A DNA stretch of 64,000 bases, from positions 72,686 through 136,685 of the forward strand of contig VXAU01000198.1 in assembly GCA_013399695.1 (NCBI GenBank). The letters run 5' to 3'. The notes under the pieces are model-generated. The model saw nothing but the letters and a program-made list of their open reading frames with translations, had not been told where the DNA came from and made no database searches. Below are positions 12,122 to 24,729 of the stretch, in pieces (position 1 is the first letter of the stretch; each line of letters starts with the position of its first letter). The position numbers and the translations under genes were made by a program. The DNA comes from Formicarius rufipectus. Its lineage: Eukaryota > Chordata > Aves > Passeriformes > Formicariidae.

Positions 12122-12823
12122 CACCCTCTCTGCAGATACTTATATATGTTAATAAGGTCCCCTCTCAGTCATCTTTTCTCAAGGCTGAACAGGCCCAGCT
12201 CCCTCAGTCTTTCCTTGTAAGAGACATGCTCCAGTCCATTAATCATTTGCTGTACCCTCTCCAGTAACTCCATATCTCTCTTGTACTGAGGAGCCCAGCA
12301 CTGAACACAGCACTCCAGATGTGACCTCACTAGGGCTGACAAGATGGGCAGGATCACCTTCCTTGACCTGCTGGCAGTTTTCTTCCTAATGTACCCCAGC
12401 ATACCAATAGCCTTCCTGGCCACAAAGGGCACAGTGCTGGCGCATGGACAACTTGTTGCCCACCAGGACACCCAGGTCTCCTCTGCAGAGTTTCTCTCCA
12501 GCAGGTCAGCCTCCAGCCTGTACTGATGCCCTAGGTTCAAGACCTTGCACTTGCCTTTGTTGAATTTCAGAAGGTTCTTCTCTTCCCACCCCTCCAGCCC
12601 GTGGAGGTCCTTCTGAAGGGTCGCACAACACCCTGGGGTATCGAGCCCTCCTCCCACCTTTGTGTCATCAGCCAGCTTGCTGAAGAAGAAGATGCCCTTT
12701 CATCCAAGTCACTAATGAATAAGTTACTGAATACTGGGCCCAGTATTGAACCCTGGGGGACACCACTAGTAACAGGCCTCCAACTAGACCCCGTGCCTCT
12801 GACTACAACCCTCTAGGATCTTA
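12122..12823 (-). mobile_element. Outer CR1 LINE, 5' part of the split copy
   Basis: Minus-strand CR1 ORF2 sequence downstream of the reverse transcriptase palm. A 162-codon open stretch (12169-12657) contains FNKGKCKVLNLGHQYRLEADLLE, a stretch around SALVRSHLECCVQCWAPQYK, and LLERVQ...[13 protein letters not shown], the conserved C-terminal order of the CR1 polymerase. Upstream (12658-12823) is the end of the palm region, and the copy is 5'-truncated at about 12823. It joins in phase with the 3' part at 10904-11140 once the inner CR1 is disregarded. The open frame is a leftover; start, endonuclease and palm core are missing. Confidence 0.87.
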
Positions 12824-13942
12824 TTTCTTGAATATTTTGTACTTGTTCAGAACATGTAGTTTCAGGCAGCATGGGTAGAATGAATCAAGTCTCTAAACCA
12901 GGAATTTGAAAAAGAGATTGAAAAGAACAATTCTCCACCTTCTGCAAAATCTCTAGCATCTTAGAAATTCAGTAGTAAGATTGTTTTTTTTCAATACCAA
13001 ACTTTCTACACTGATTTGTATTGTATTTGTAGGAATAAAATAGGAATAAACAAGTTCAATAACTCTGAACTGCGTTTAGCACAAAATGTTCTGCAATAGG
13101 AATGAAACTGAAAATCAGTTGGAAACCAAAATTACACCATAAATATGAATAATACTGTAGCATAAAAGCAAAGAAAATCAGTTAACATTAATAAAACTTT
13201 ACTTATGATTAATACAAAGATTGTATAATTGATAACAGCAGCCTCCCTTCTGCCTTTCTCTGTTCTGAAAACCAATGCAGTTTCACAGCCTTAAAGCACT
13301 GGAGCAGCTGCACAGGGTCAGACCACAGGTTTGTGTAGCCCAATAGCTAGTCTGTAGCAGTAGTAACCTGTAAAATCTTATAGAAAGATTAAGGGAAAAT
13401 GGAAAATATTATAAAGCAATTTTCCTTTTATATCCTATCAGTTTCTGGCAATCATGAGGATTAAGAACTGAGCTGCAGGTTAGGCACAAGACTCATTTTT
13501 AATAGCTGCTGACGGACTTTTCCCCATATACCAAACTAATCCCTTTTTCAATTCAAAAAAGCATTTTGTGACATTCTTTTGTCTGAATTGAACCTGTTAT
13601 CAAATAATTTCACTGGTTATGACCAGTCTTCTGTAGCATAGGAAGTAGTGAATAATCATACCCCATTCCTCTTACCCACACATGAAGCAGCGATGTTGTC
13701 TCAATTGTTTCTTATCCCAGAAGGAGGCCTAATCTATTCAGTCTTTCCTATATGAAAATGCTTTTTGAGTATCTGTTCTTGGTGATTGTCTAGTTTTTCT
13801 ACATACCTTCTAAGATAGAAGGGTAATAGTAATTTTAAAAGGATAGAATCAATCTTTCCCAGGGAAGAGGGTATACTTGTTCACAAATTAGGTATTTAAT
13901 CCCAACTCATCATCTGAGCTTTTCTTTAACTCACGGAGGCAC

Positions 13943-13990
13943 ATTGACATCTCTAGAATTGTATCAATTGACATCTCTAGAATTATATCA
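13943..13990. repeat. 24-bp direct tandem duplication
   Basis: ATTGACATCTCTAGAATTGT and four further bases occur twice back to back (13943-13966 and 13967-13990), differing by a single G/A. The near-identity indicates a recent local duplication compared with the decayed repeats around it. Confidence 0.85.
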
Positions 13991-14022
13991 CTTGCTCATT
14001 TTTAACTGAGGTGAGGTATTGT

Positions 14023-14050
14023 ATTTAATTATTTAATTATTTAATTATTT
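14023..14050. repeat. Octamer tandem repeat (ATTTAATT)n
   Basis: A little over three copies of ATTTAATT in direct succession, a minor AT satellite. Confidence 0.7.
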
Positions 14051-15084
14051 TTAATGTGGCACAAGTTGAGCAAATCAATTTACATCCTAGATCACATGTA
14101 CAATGTAAATGACATGATGAACAATTTCTGGTCTGGTTTCAGTGGTTTTGTTGATACTATCTACATTTGCCTAGACTTTTGACAGGTGTTGAGCGATTTC
14201 CAGCAGAATGAATAAAAAAGGTGCGCTAATTTCTATAATTTATTCTCACGGAGATTGTTTTTTGGTTCACCAAAAAAAACAAGAAAGAAATGAGTGCAGT
14301 GTCAGATGTAATTATGTGTCTGTAACTGGAAATCTAAAGCAAGATTTCTCTTTAGTATCCACCAGAAAAACCTTATCAAAATAACTAAATGCTTTCTATA
14401 ATATTTTTATGACAGCAAACAATCCTTACAATATTATTGTGGAAATTTTTATATATATTCATTATATTTTATGTCTGTACTGAATTTCATATCAGTAATT
14501 ATTTGCTTTTTTCACTTATTTAGCAGTTCTAAAAGCACCCAGTTTAGTCCTGTGCTTATTGTAATTATGTATTTCAAGCCATAGCAGCAACATGCAAGTA
14601 AAGTAGCTGTATTCTCTCTTATAACACCAACATTCATGTAAAATCCTTATCAGAAAAATGTTATTTCTTTCCAATTAAAGATATTTTTAAGGAATTTGCA
14701 TGCATTGCTGTCCAATTAGTCTGTAGCCTTAATAGATTTTTTAGAGCAACTAATCAGCATCTTAATGCTGAGGGAAAATTTCCGGAAGCAAGAAAGGACT
14801 TAGTGGTCTATACTTTTCAAACCTAAGGCTCTGTACTTATATGGACACATTTCCTTCTCCACTGATTTAAGAAAAAGCAACTGAAGAGTAATGCTTCTGA
14901 ATCATGTTCTGTCTGTGTTCCTTGGATAATAAAGGACTCCCATTCAATTCCATAGTGTCTAAGTTTAGAGGAAATTAAGAAAGTTGTTGGACTAGAAACT
15001 GAAGAAGGAGACAGACCTCCTTTGGACTCAAACCAAAAATTTAATTAAGATATGATAATAGCAAGGATAACAGTTCTTAGTCAC

Positions 15085-15132
15085 AATATATATCTATATC
15101 ATCTATATCTATAGCTATATCTATCTCATCTA

Positions 15133-15196
<64 letters not shown>
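15085..15196. repeat. (TATC)n tetranucleotide microsatellite
   Basis: An imperfect ATATC/TATC lead-in from about 15085 is followed by a pure run of sixteen TATC units (15133-15196). The pure run is long enough to be length-polymorphic between individuals. It directly abuts the GC-rich LTR-like block to its right. Confidence 0.95.
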
Positions 15197-15914
15197 CAAG
15201 AGAAAACAAAGCAACCAGAACTAAATGACCAATTTGTGGGACAATTCCCTTTTGAAATTTCCCCCACCTCAGTCTCTGCTCCCGTTGGGCACAGTAATAT
15301 TTATGGACAGCAGGTGGCGATGTTGCTCCTCTGTCAGTGCTGAGCTGATCCCAGTGGGTGGGTGGAAAAGGTTTTGGTGTGTCCGAGACAGTCGCTGTAG
15401 AGTCAGTGCAAAGGTGCCATACAGAGAAGGAAATAGATGGGCAAAAACTCTCACTTGTCCATGGCTAGGGGAGGGATATTGCTCAGAGCCCGTAGCCCCT
15501 CATACTCAGGCTGGCAGCTGCTGGCCCTCTCAGGAAGCCTGACATAAAAGGCCCCATTTGGCAAGTCTCTCTCTCTCTCCCTCTGAAGCACCGGGAAATC
15601 CGAGAATCCAGGGATTGGGAAACAGGAGGAAAAGGGAAGGAGACCAAGCTCGTAGGCAGAGGTTCCCCGAGAAGCCTCTCTCCCCCTCTCTCTCCAGCAG
15701 TCCAGCAGCCTTCTCCCTTCTCCACCCTGGCAAGCCGAAAACCAAAAAGTGCCCCCTTTGCCTCACCACATCCCAGTAAGTTACCGTTGCTAGGTAACCC
15801 CCTTTACTCATGATCTATCCTTTGATATCTGCACTGGGAGAAGATCAGGGCCATTAGCTCCTCATTCGTTGGTAGGGGAAAGAATAATTCCGCCTGCTTC
15901 TAAGAAAACTATAA
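15197..15914. mobile_element. GC-rich LTR-like block, family and orientation uncertain
   Basis: This block of about 700 bp is much richer in G and C than its surroundings and is bounded on the left by the TATC microsatellite. Its right end CTATAACA (minus: TGTTATAG) is compatible with an LTR terminus, and TGTTGG at 14984, left of the microsatellite, could be the other end. It contains a TATA-like ACATAAAAGG (15542-15551) followed by a CT-rich tract (15568-15583), a CATCCCA-GTAAGT splice-donor-like site (15770-15782) and an X-box (15786-15798). No flanking duplication was found. An unannotated promoter with a first exon is an alternative reading. Confidence 0.4.
15786..15798. promoter_or_regulatory. 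X-box (RFX-type) motif
   Basis: GTTGCTAGGTAAC matches the RFX consensus RYYNYY-N1-3-RRNRAC at every position, with a one-base spacer. RFX factors act on MHC class II and ciliary gene promoters. Here the motif lies in the GC-rich LTR-like block, so it may be an LTR enhancer site. Occupancy cannot be judged from sequence. Confidence 0.45.
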
Positions 15915-18900
15915 CACATGGTCATCTAATCTAGTCCTCTGAATTGAAGTTGGTGAGAGTTTGCCACTGAATTTTATGAAGAAGTGACACACAGGAAAAA
16001 AGAGGCATTATTGCTTTCACATGTAATTTTGGTTTTGGGGAGTAGAATCTTACACAAAAACAGTATATGGAATTTATGAAAACTTTTGAATTAATTGGAA
16101 CTATAATCAAACTTCTAATGAGTTACCGTTTTGGTCTTACTTACAAAAACGATCTCTATGAACAAATGTAATTTTTTAGGCAGAAAGGATTAGAGACAAA
16201 GGAGGCTAGACCAGGAGTACACAACTGACAAAATGTTGTTGTCAATGTTATTGTTTTAAAGGGAATGAACTAGAATGACATGTTTCTGAAAAATATGAGA
16301 GACAGAAATGAAACACAAAATAATTATGAAGTATTAAAGGAAAGAAATTATGTCATACTAATGGAAAAAAGTTTCTGTATATAGATGATTTATTATGACG
16401 TTTTAGGATCAGTCTAACCATGGTGGATACTTAAGAGTATGCTGTATCTTTAAAAGCAGGTGGAAGCTATTTCTGATCTCTGGGTATGAACTGTAGAAGG
16501 ATAGCTTATTCATTTCCAATCTGCAAGACATTTTATGAAGTAGAAAAGTTTAAATATCCCCGAAGAAGACAGTGCCAAGATCAAAAGAGTGAGGTGTCAA
16601 AAAGAAATTTTCCAGAAGACTAGGCCTATTATCTTTTGAGACAAAATTAGAATGAGTGAAGTTTGAAAGAACTATGAAATGTTCTGTACAGGTTTAAATT
16701 ATATTTTTAAATGGTGATCACTTATAAAAAGAACACAAAATAACATTGCACTCTTTTCTTCCAGGGATTCCTGATTTCACACTTGGAAGTTTTTCCCATT
16801 ATTATACAAGTGTTCTATCAGCCATCCACCTGTAAGCACATATCAGCTTCTCATGCCCTCCTTGATCACTCTTTTGGAGCAGCTGATGAAGAATGCTTGT
16901 CTAATTTAGGAAGTGAGGTGTGATGTCCGTGTTACCAGCAGTAACTGGACAAAACTCCCACTCACTGTCGACATGATCTTTTTCAAAGTTTCTGAAGGTA
17001 TTTTCAATGTTTTCTTGTGATTTTCATCATGAACTTAAGTCAATTAGATTTAATTGTCCTGGCAGAACTCCAAACTGCTTGGAACATGTCACTAGCCATG
17101 AGCTATTGATTATGTATTGCAAGGAATACAAATCTCTTAGCCTGTTTTCTATGATTTTCTTAGTTATCTGACTAGAGACATGCTTTTACCACTCTTATGC
17201 TAAATATTGCAGCAGTTGGTCCTAAACGTTTCTTAATACCAATTTCCCTACAACTCTACATAAACATTCAGTTATTGAAAAATGGTGTTGCTGCATTGCT
17301 GAATTGGAAAAATGCAAGTTAAAATTTTATTGTTGAAGGTACTAAGAGTAGAGACAGCTGTCTTAAAAAAATTACTGCAGCAGACACCAGGAATTACTTA
17401 TGTAACTATGGAACGGTCTACAGAAGAAGAAAATCTTACCACATAGTTACTACACAATTTACAGATGAATATTGGGTCTTACATTTATTTACCGGTAGAA
17501 AAGGTCTGGACAATAGAAACTTTTGTTTCTAAGTGTGAAGCCCATAGTTTGATTTTTCTATTTTTGGGCCTTTTTTGCTTTGGTTTGGTTTGGTGTTGGT
17601 TTGGTTTCTCTGTCTCATAGAATACTACTTAATCTGCTGATATGAAATACTTCAGCTATCCATTGATCACCTTTGAGATGCTTTCATTATACATAGCCTG
17701 TCAATATCAAAATGGCTTTGGTATTTGGGGTAACACACATAAAGCTAATGACTCATAAAGCTTTTGAGTGAAAACCTAATCTTGTTTCTTTTGAAGTCAA
17801 TATATATTGGTATTTATATGTCTCTTATCTTTGTGTTATTATATAGAATATGGTACCTCATACCTAGATAACAGAGAAAATAGATGTATATCATGTTTTA
17901 GGCCTGGATTCAAGAAAAAAAGAACTGTACCTCACAACACTCAAGAGAAAATTGTTGAGTGCAAAATAAATAAATTAGAAAACATATTAATAAGATTGCA
18001 ACATTTGTCAGACATCCCTGCATCTTGTATAATTATTGTGAGAAACTGGAATTTCTTTAGAAGTCTATTGGGGCAAAAGGAAACAAACAAATCAGTTCTG
18101 TAGCAGACATGAAAGAGTCACTGTAGTCTATTATGTTTCTCACTACCTAATACACTCAAGGCAGATTTATTCAACAAAGAGTAATTTTAGTTTTAGATGT
18201 TTGGAAATACATCTTAAAAAAAAAAGAAAAAGAAAACATTGATCTATACCGAATTGCTTTCATGTGTTTACAATATGCCAAGTGATGCCAAAGAGAACTG
18301 TTCCATAGCTATCTAGATCAGTTAGACACCTGGCCTTCCTCTATCATCAACACAGAGGAAGAAACACTGTAAGAATCTATTCTTACTTTAGAAATCTATG
18401 AAGTTAATGGTATGCTGGTCTATTTTAATTCACAGACTACAAGGAAATTTTCTTAGCTGCGGATATTTAGATGGAAGATGTAAAGGTTTAGTTAATTGAA
18501 TACCACTGGGGTTTTTTTTTTTTTTTTNNNNNNNNNNNNNNNNNNNNNNNNNNNNNNNNNNNNNNNNNNNNNNNNNNNNNNNNNNNNNNNNNNNNNNNTT
18601 TTGTTTTTGTTTGGTTGGTTTTTGTTCTAATTCTACACATTTAACATGTCCTAAAAAAACCCACAAACATTCTGTTTGTTCAGATTCATTTTCATAATTT
18701 ATTTCTCAATCTTCCAACCAGTTAAAAATGTTTGTATTTTAATCAAATTTCTAGCTGACAGTTTCATACATTACAAGAATAAAAGAGTACTTTATATTAA
18801 GAAGAGAGACTTTCCAGACAGATTTTTGATCATTTCCCCCCATAATTTCAGTGTCTAGCTCATACTTTTCACTAATTAAAGCAAAACGGCGTCATGAAGG

Positions 18901-21900
18901 GAACAGATGCAGGGGAAGAGGTAGAAAGAGTGCAACCCATATTTCCTAGATCCCTCATAAATTGTTCAGATGACCAGCTACCAGCACTGTTACAAACATT
19001 TCACCTAAGTTTAGGCCTGAATTTACCTAGTTTTATTTTTTTTCCTTTGGAGATTTTTATGTTCCTGTCTTACAGTAAAACACTTGATATGCAGTACTTG
19101 CAGTAATTATAGATTATTTCTGAATATTTCATTGAATCATAGTTTTGAAGGAGTACACTAGTTGCAATCAAAATTAGTTTTACACAGTTTAAAATTCTCA
19201 TATTGAACAAAGTTCGAGTTACTTATTATTCTTATTAATCCTATTATTTACTTATTATTATAAATTATGCTGGTAATTGAAATTATAGAACTGTTGCAAA
19301 GAAAGACAATATAAAAACGTTTTGAACTTCTAACATCATAAAATATTTCTCATTGCACTAAAAATTGAGGATTGCAGAGGACAATAAAAACCATATGTGA
19401 TACTTTTATTTTTGATGTGTCAGAAATTTTAATGATAAAATTTTAATGTTTTTTGGATTCAGAAATTGAACACAAACTATCCTTTCTGTCTGGATAATTA
19501 AGCATTTTAATAGAACTGCAAGAAACATGAGAGGTAACATTGTTTTCTCAGATAATTTTTTCTATTTTTAAATTCCTATCTATTTAGTAGAACATTATTT
19601 CTGTCTCTCATACCATTTACTGAAGCAGGCAATTTTGATATAACTAGAAACTGATAAAAATACTAATTTACTTAATCAAGAACACAATACACAATGAAAA
19701 TATTACAAAGTGAATTCTGTGTCAAATGTTGAGATTTGAGTGCAGATAGGCATTCAACTCTCATTGCTTTCTTGGGAAAAAAAAACCCCTTATGAACTTT
19801 GTTGATTTATAAAGGAACCAAATTCATATGCTTAAGTGTGTGCACACATACACACACTGACACTTGTCATCTCTGTGTGAGGTGGGGACCAGGATTACAT
19901 GTGTAAATGCCTGATCACATCTATCTGCTTCTCCTGATCATTAGATCTCATTCAAAACAGGGAATTGCACTTTGTCTCCTTAGTGCCAGTTGACTTACTT
20001 TCAGATTAGGTATAAAGAAGGCCTGGTATAAGTCTGTCTACTTGATTGAACTCTTTCTCTGGGAAAAATTAGTCCACTTATATAATAGTGTATCAGTGTG
20101 TGAGAGGGAGAGAGAAGAATACCACTTTACCTGTTTAGCTTCAGGAAGTAATTAATTGCCATTTTTTTTTCTTTAAGAATCTTGGATCTAAGAGATTTTT
20201 CCTAATGAGAGCTACATTAAAAGTAGCTTGTTTGAATACAAGATTTTATTTTCAGTAGTCTATATTTCCTGTTTAAACAATCAGTTGGAAGTGTTTTGTT
20301 GAGCAAGGATTCTAACTTCTAGTAAAATATATTTATTTATACAGACTTCATTGAATTACATGGAATTTACTGTGCATTGTCGAACTGAGTTTATCTGTTT
20401 ACTTCAGTCACACCTAATCAAAAGAATATTGAATTATGTCTCATCTAGTTGGCTGCTGAAGTGCAGCAAAGGTGCGCTTAGGAACTAAGACTAATCTTTA
20501 TTTTCTACTTTTGAGTACTGAAGTAAGAGAATAATCTGGATTTACCACCCTGCAATAGGAAGGACAGAAAAAATTGAAAAGATTTCAGTGTTTATATATG
20601 TACTAAAATATAGCATCTTAACATTGGATGCAACAGAAAGAATGGCAACATGGAAGATTTCAAAGAAAGGAGTGGTGTTAATTTAAAACATCTCCTTTGC
20701 AGCTGTACCAATTGTTGTAAGTCTCTCCTATACAGAATTGCCACTGAGTTTTCTAAGACTAAGATCCTAAAATGTTTAAAGAGAACATAAGTTAGCCACC
20801 GGTAGATGGAGGGTAACTGTTGATTAGCATTGAAAAAGCTCATTAATTTTCAAACCACTGATTTGCCAACCTGTGTCACTTTGCTTTCTTGCAGAGATTT
20901 AACAGCAGATCAAGGCAGAAGGGAGCCTTATATTACTAATGCTTCATTATTTAAAACACATTTGTTAACATAATGAAAAATATTAAACACTTAAATGTAG
21001 ACTACAGGTGTGGACTGAAACCAATACATTTTTCTCGTACTGTTTCCCTGACTTATTTTCCCCCTCATATCTGTATCTGGTTTTAATCTGACTCTATCTC
21101 TTTATTACATTCAATCTTAAAGTTTTTCTCCTTTTTAAATTAGCTACATCCTTTAATTCATGGTTGTTCTCTTGTACGCCATAATGCCTATATGGAATTA
21201 CACTAGTGTGAAAATGGAGCTAAACAACAGATTCTGTCATCAAGATTCTATACCTCCTTTACAAGAGTGCTGTGTAATGAAAATTTATACCAGAATTTTG
21301 TAGATACATTAATCTGTAAAGGAACTATATATCACCAGAAAATAAATTCTTAATAGTGTATTGAACACTATGGCTACATAGGTTTTTCATCCCTAACTCT
21401 CCTACTTTCACAACAGTGTTTTATCATCTTTGTATTTAGAAGTTTACTGCAATTTTAAGCCTGCTTTCATGTACTTCCCTTAGATAAATAAAAACTTAGT
21501 TCTTAATTATTATATTTTTAATATATTAATTATAATACTGAGAGAAAGCTCCGTGGTTTCAGTACTTACCTCTCTACTTGAATTTGAAACATTTTAATGC
21601 TAACTCTGATGATACTCAAGTGGACTTGTTTTATATTTTTTGCTGATAGAGACAATTTATAATGGTTAATGTACATAATTACAGGATGAATCAGATCAGG
21701 GTATGCCTTTATTCGGTCAAGCCAAACTATATCAGGTACACTATGAGGGAAAAAGAGTTGTGTTACCTAGGAAGATTCACTTTCATAAGCATGTTAATTA
21801 AATTGTGTTTACTCTTTTCCATGTGTGGAAGCCACATTAAAGAGAAAGCACTGATGGTAAATTGCTACCAGAAAATTTTGGTAACAATTCAGACCACTAA

Positions 21901-22170
21901 TCTGCCAGGTGATAGCTGGTAGCAAACTTCTTTTCTATATCATCTTGTACAGTCCAAAGTGATACTAACACTGTAAAGTCAAAATAACCCACTTTTATAT
22001 GCTACATCCAAAATAAAAGAAAAAAAAAAAAAAAGGTCAATCCCACTCAAAAGGAATGAAATTCCAGAGTAATTCTATATATGGCTTCACAGAAAAAAGC
22101 TTTTGGCCTATTCTGGATGGTTTTGAAAATTCTTCCTTAGTAACAGTCCTATTCTAAACAGAGGAAAATC
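15915..22170. other. AT-rich DNA without a recognisable gene
   Basis: No convincing coding frame. Present are a TTTGG-rich run near 17577-17606, the assembly gap at 18528-18598, and a short AC/GT patch near 19840-19860. The longest frames (about 98 codons at 17807-18103 and 86 at 21662-21922) have no recognisable domain and fit chance expectation for this composition. Confidence 0.5.
18528..18598. other. Assembly gap (71 N) inside a T-rich tract
   Basis: Seventy-one undetermined bases are flanked by T17 on the left and TTTTGTTTTTGTTTGG on the right. The gap therefore probably holds a homopolymer or simple repeat that sequencing could not resolve. Its true length is unknown. Confidence 0.98.
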
Positions 22171-22590
22171 TTCTTTATGAAGGTAGAGAGAAAGGGAAGA
22201 GACCAGCTATGTGGTGCTTCCAGTTAATTTCTGTCAAGCTGAAGTCTGCCATAAGGATGAAGGCAATTGACTTGGAAGTATCTCTTAGTTCCTCAAAGAA
22301 TAATTTGTTGGCATCATTGTCCTGGCTTGGGAGGTCTACAGAACACTCCCACAATGGCATCCACATTATTTATTTGCCCCTAGATTCTTACTCAGAAGTT
22401 CTCAACTGTGCCATGGCCAACAGTGAGATCCACGCGTTCTAACCCTTCTATGACATATAGTGCTTCCCCTTTTCTTCTTCTGCCCTGCTAACCTCTCCTG
22501 AAGACCCTGTAAACATGCAACAGGGACTAATCCCCCAGATTTCACTTTCTCCAAGGATATCAATACTCTGGAACATGTGGATGGCAAAAG
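22170..22590 (-). mobile_element. CR1 LINE fragment from the endonuclease region
   Basis: The minus-strand translation shows VDAIVGVFCRPPKPGQ, then after a frameshift LFFEELRDTSKSIAFILMAD followed by FSLTEINWKHH. This matches the order in the apurinic-like endonuclease domain of CR1 ORF2, where a VGV-YRPP motif is followed by a GDFN motif; here GDF has become ADF, so a catalytic-region residue is altered. The 5' portion (22370-22590) is more decayed. No reverse transcriptase part or 3' tail follows, so both ends are missing. It is an old fragment with no function expected. Confidence 0.7.
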
Positions 22591-24706
22591 CCCAAACTGA
22601 AAAACTGTGCTATCACCCCTGAGGTTGGCTACTTTCCAAAATACTCAGATTTGGAAGACATTAACTCACAAAAGCACATTCTTACTTTTATGGTAGGTGA
22701 TCATTTTAATTTTTTGGTCAGAATTCATTGAGATTGACACAAGGTATGGCAGTCTTTTAATTATGTGCTCAATTATTCGATCCTAATGAATGAAGAATGC
22801 TATTTCTCAGTCACAAAGCAGCTCATTGATTTTTAATCCATATAAACCAGGCTACTGAACAGAGGCAATGAGCTAGATTCCTAGCATGTGTAACTGGGTA
22901 ACATTTTTTCCAACTGGAGAGTTCTATAAAATAGTAGCAATAAAGCTATTCCAGAAAGCAGAGATATCGTATTGCATTTTTCACTCTCTTGTGGGTTTAG
23001 ACCATTGCTGTTGTTGTGATGTTCTCTCTTTCACCAGTGTAAGTGATCATCTTGTGATAGTTATACTTCCCCTCTTGTACCTTTTGCTTAATTGTGCAAG
23101 TGAATAACTCAGTCCATTTGAGGTAATCTCTGAGCTGTCTAATTGCCCCAAATTCCATTGTTGGTACTCCATACCTCATTTAGTATTTTTTCTCTGTAGA
23201 TTTGAAATACACAATGCAGAAATTACATACAGTATTTCTAAATATATCTTCTGTTTAGCTGTAATTTTCTGAGTCAATATGATTTTTAGTACTCTTGTGA
23301 GTAGAGAAAAATGCTCCCCTAATCCTTATAAATTAACAAACAATATTTGTTTCACTATTTATTATGATGTGTTTTCAGTCTAATAGCTATGTACTGTAGG
23401 TGGTAGTTACAACTTTTAGAACAGTTTTGAGTAGTTCAAGTAGTACCACTGTGACCTGGTGAGTTGTAGTTCACCATTGCGAACCTACAGGAGATGCCTT
23501 GAGCTCTTTCTGATTTGCTTTTAAGAACAACTCCCTTTTACAGTATTAACATGATTTCAAGGCCACAGCTATTTATCACTAAATTGTGGTAAATTGAGAT
23601 ACTGAAAGATGGACATAAGGAAAGTACAAATTAATGCCAAAATTAGATGTGAGAAACTCCTGCCTCCCAGATTTCTATCTGATCCATAATAGTAGGTCTC
23701 CCTTTGGAGCACTGCAATTCTGAAAAGAATTCAGTAACAAATGTCAGGAGTTTGCTTGTTGTCAGGAGAGGAGGAGGAAGGCACTGAAATGTGTGAGATA
23801 TTTGAGAACTGAATATTAGGCTGACAAATGTGTCACAGGGCAGTGAAGCAGTGCTCAGTATTATTGCTAGTGGCTGTGTGGACCGTCTTCATGATCTCTG
23901 GGTGGATTTCTTTACTAGCAGTTGCTTTCAATGGACATCAAAGAGTTTGGACAACTGACATTTTCAGAATAGATAGGTGATTGAATGTCTGAGCAGTGTG
24001 TGCAGAAAACAGTTGGAGAGCTCCTATAAATACACATCCTATTGCATTCACATTGTACATTTAAAAAGATCTCTCCTTGTAGCTATAAACAGGAGTAAGG
24101 AAAAAAAATTCTCAGGTAGTCTATATGCATTAAATATTTAGTTCATGCTCATTAGATTTAATGAAGCATTAAAAAAGAAGACATTTAATAAGGAGACAAA
24201 GATGTTGTTACAGTGAGTAGACAGAAAGGATCTGCAGATGAGCATTGTGCTGTTTGTTCATGTGTTATGTAGCTAAGAATATTTCTGAAACTTTGAAAAT
24301 GAGATGGCCTGAAAGGCTTGGAAAATAATGCATTCAGGAATGGAAAATTCCCATTAACGCAATGGTGGATATTTGGATCATCGTAATGATTACTGTGACT
24401 ATAGCAATGAAATTCGTTATTATAACACATTTTTAGTTTCAAGTCTTTGTACTTTTTACAATTATGCTGAAAGCTTATGACAACCTTGCCTAACATGAGA
24501 AAGATTTCAAAGCTCTGTTTAGCCTTTCAAGACAGTGTTTGAGCAATTTACTAGAATGTTTAACTTTCAAAGAGAGTGCCCATTAAAAGTAGTAGTAGAG
24601 GAGTGCTAGCATTGATTTATCAACTCAAATCCAAGGCTTAAGTAAAATTTATGGAAGAAATAGGTGGAATAATTCAAACTGCAATCAAAATGTAAGTAAT
24701 CTACAT

Positions 24707-24729
24707 TTTTATACTTTTAAAGTATAAAA
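24707..24729. repeat. Perfect 11-bp inverted repeat with one-base spacer
   Basis: TTTTATACTTT at 24707-24717 and AAAGTATAAAA at 24719-24729 are exact reverse complements around a single T. In AT-rich DNA this can arise by chance, but the length is notable. Confidence 0.8.

Larger units (their letters stand above)
12824..15060. other. AT-rich DNA without a recognisable gene
   Basis: No coding frame is supported. The stretch contains a 24-bp tandem duplication (13943-13990), an ATTTAATT octamer repeat (14023-14050) and a segment at about 14400-14780 rich in homeodomain-like TAAT cores, which could be a conserved non-coding element. All are listed separately. Confidence 0.5.

Noticed and set aside
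15225..15811. Several overlapping frames on both strands
   Set aside because: They reflect the GC-rich, stop-poor composition of the LTR-like block, not coding sequence.
18430..18666. Minus-strand frame across the N gap
   Set aside because: It is open only because undetermined bases and homopolymers contain no stops.
19131..19160. Possible CR1 3' tail (TTGAATCATAGTTTTGAAGG)
   Set aside because: Only a dozen bases resemble the tail and nothing upstream matches CR1.
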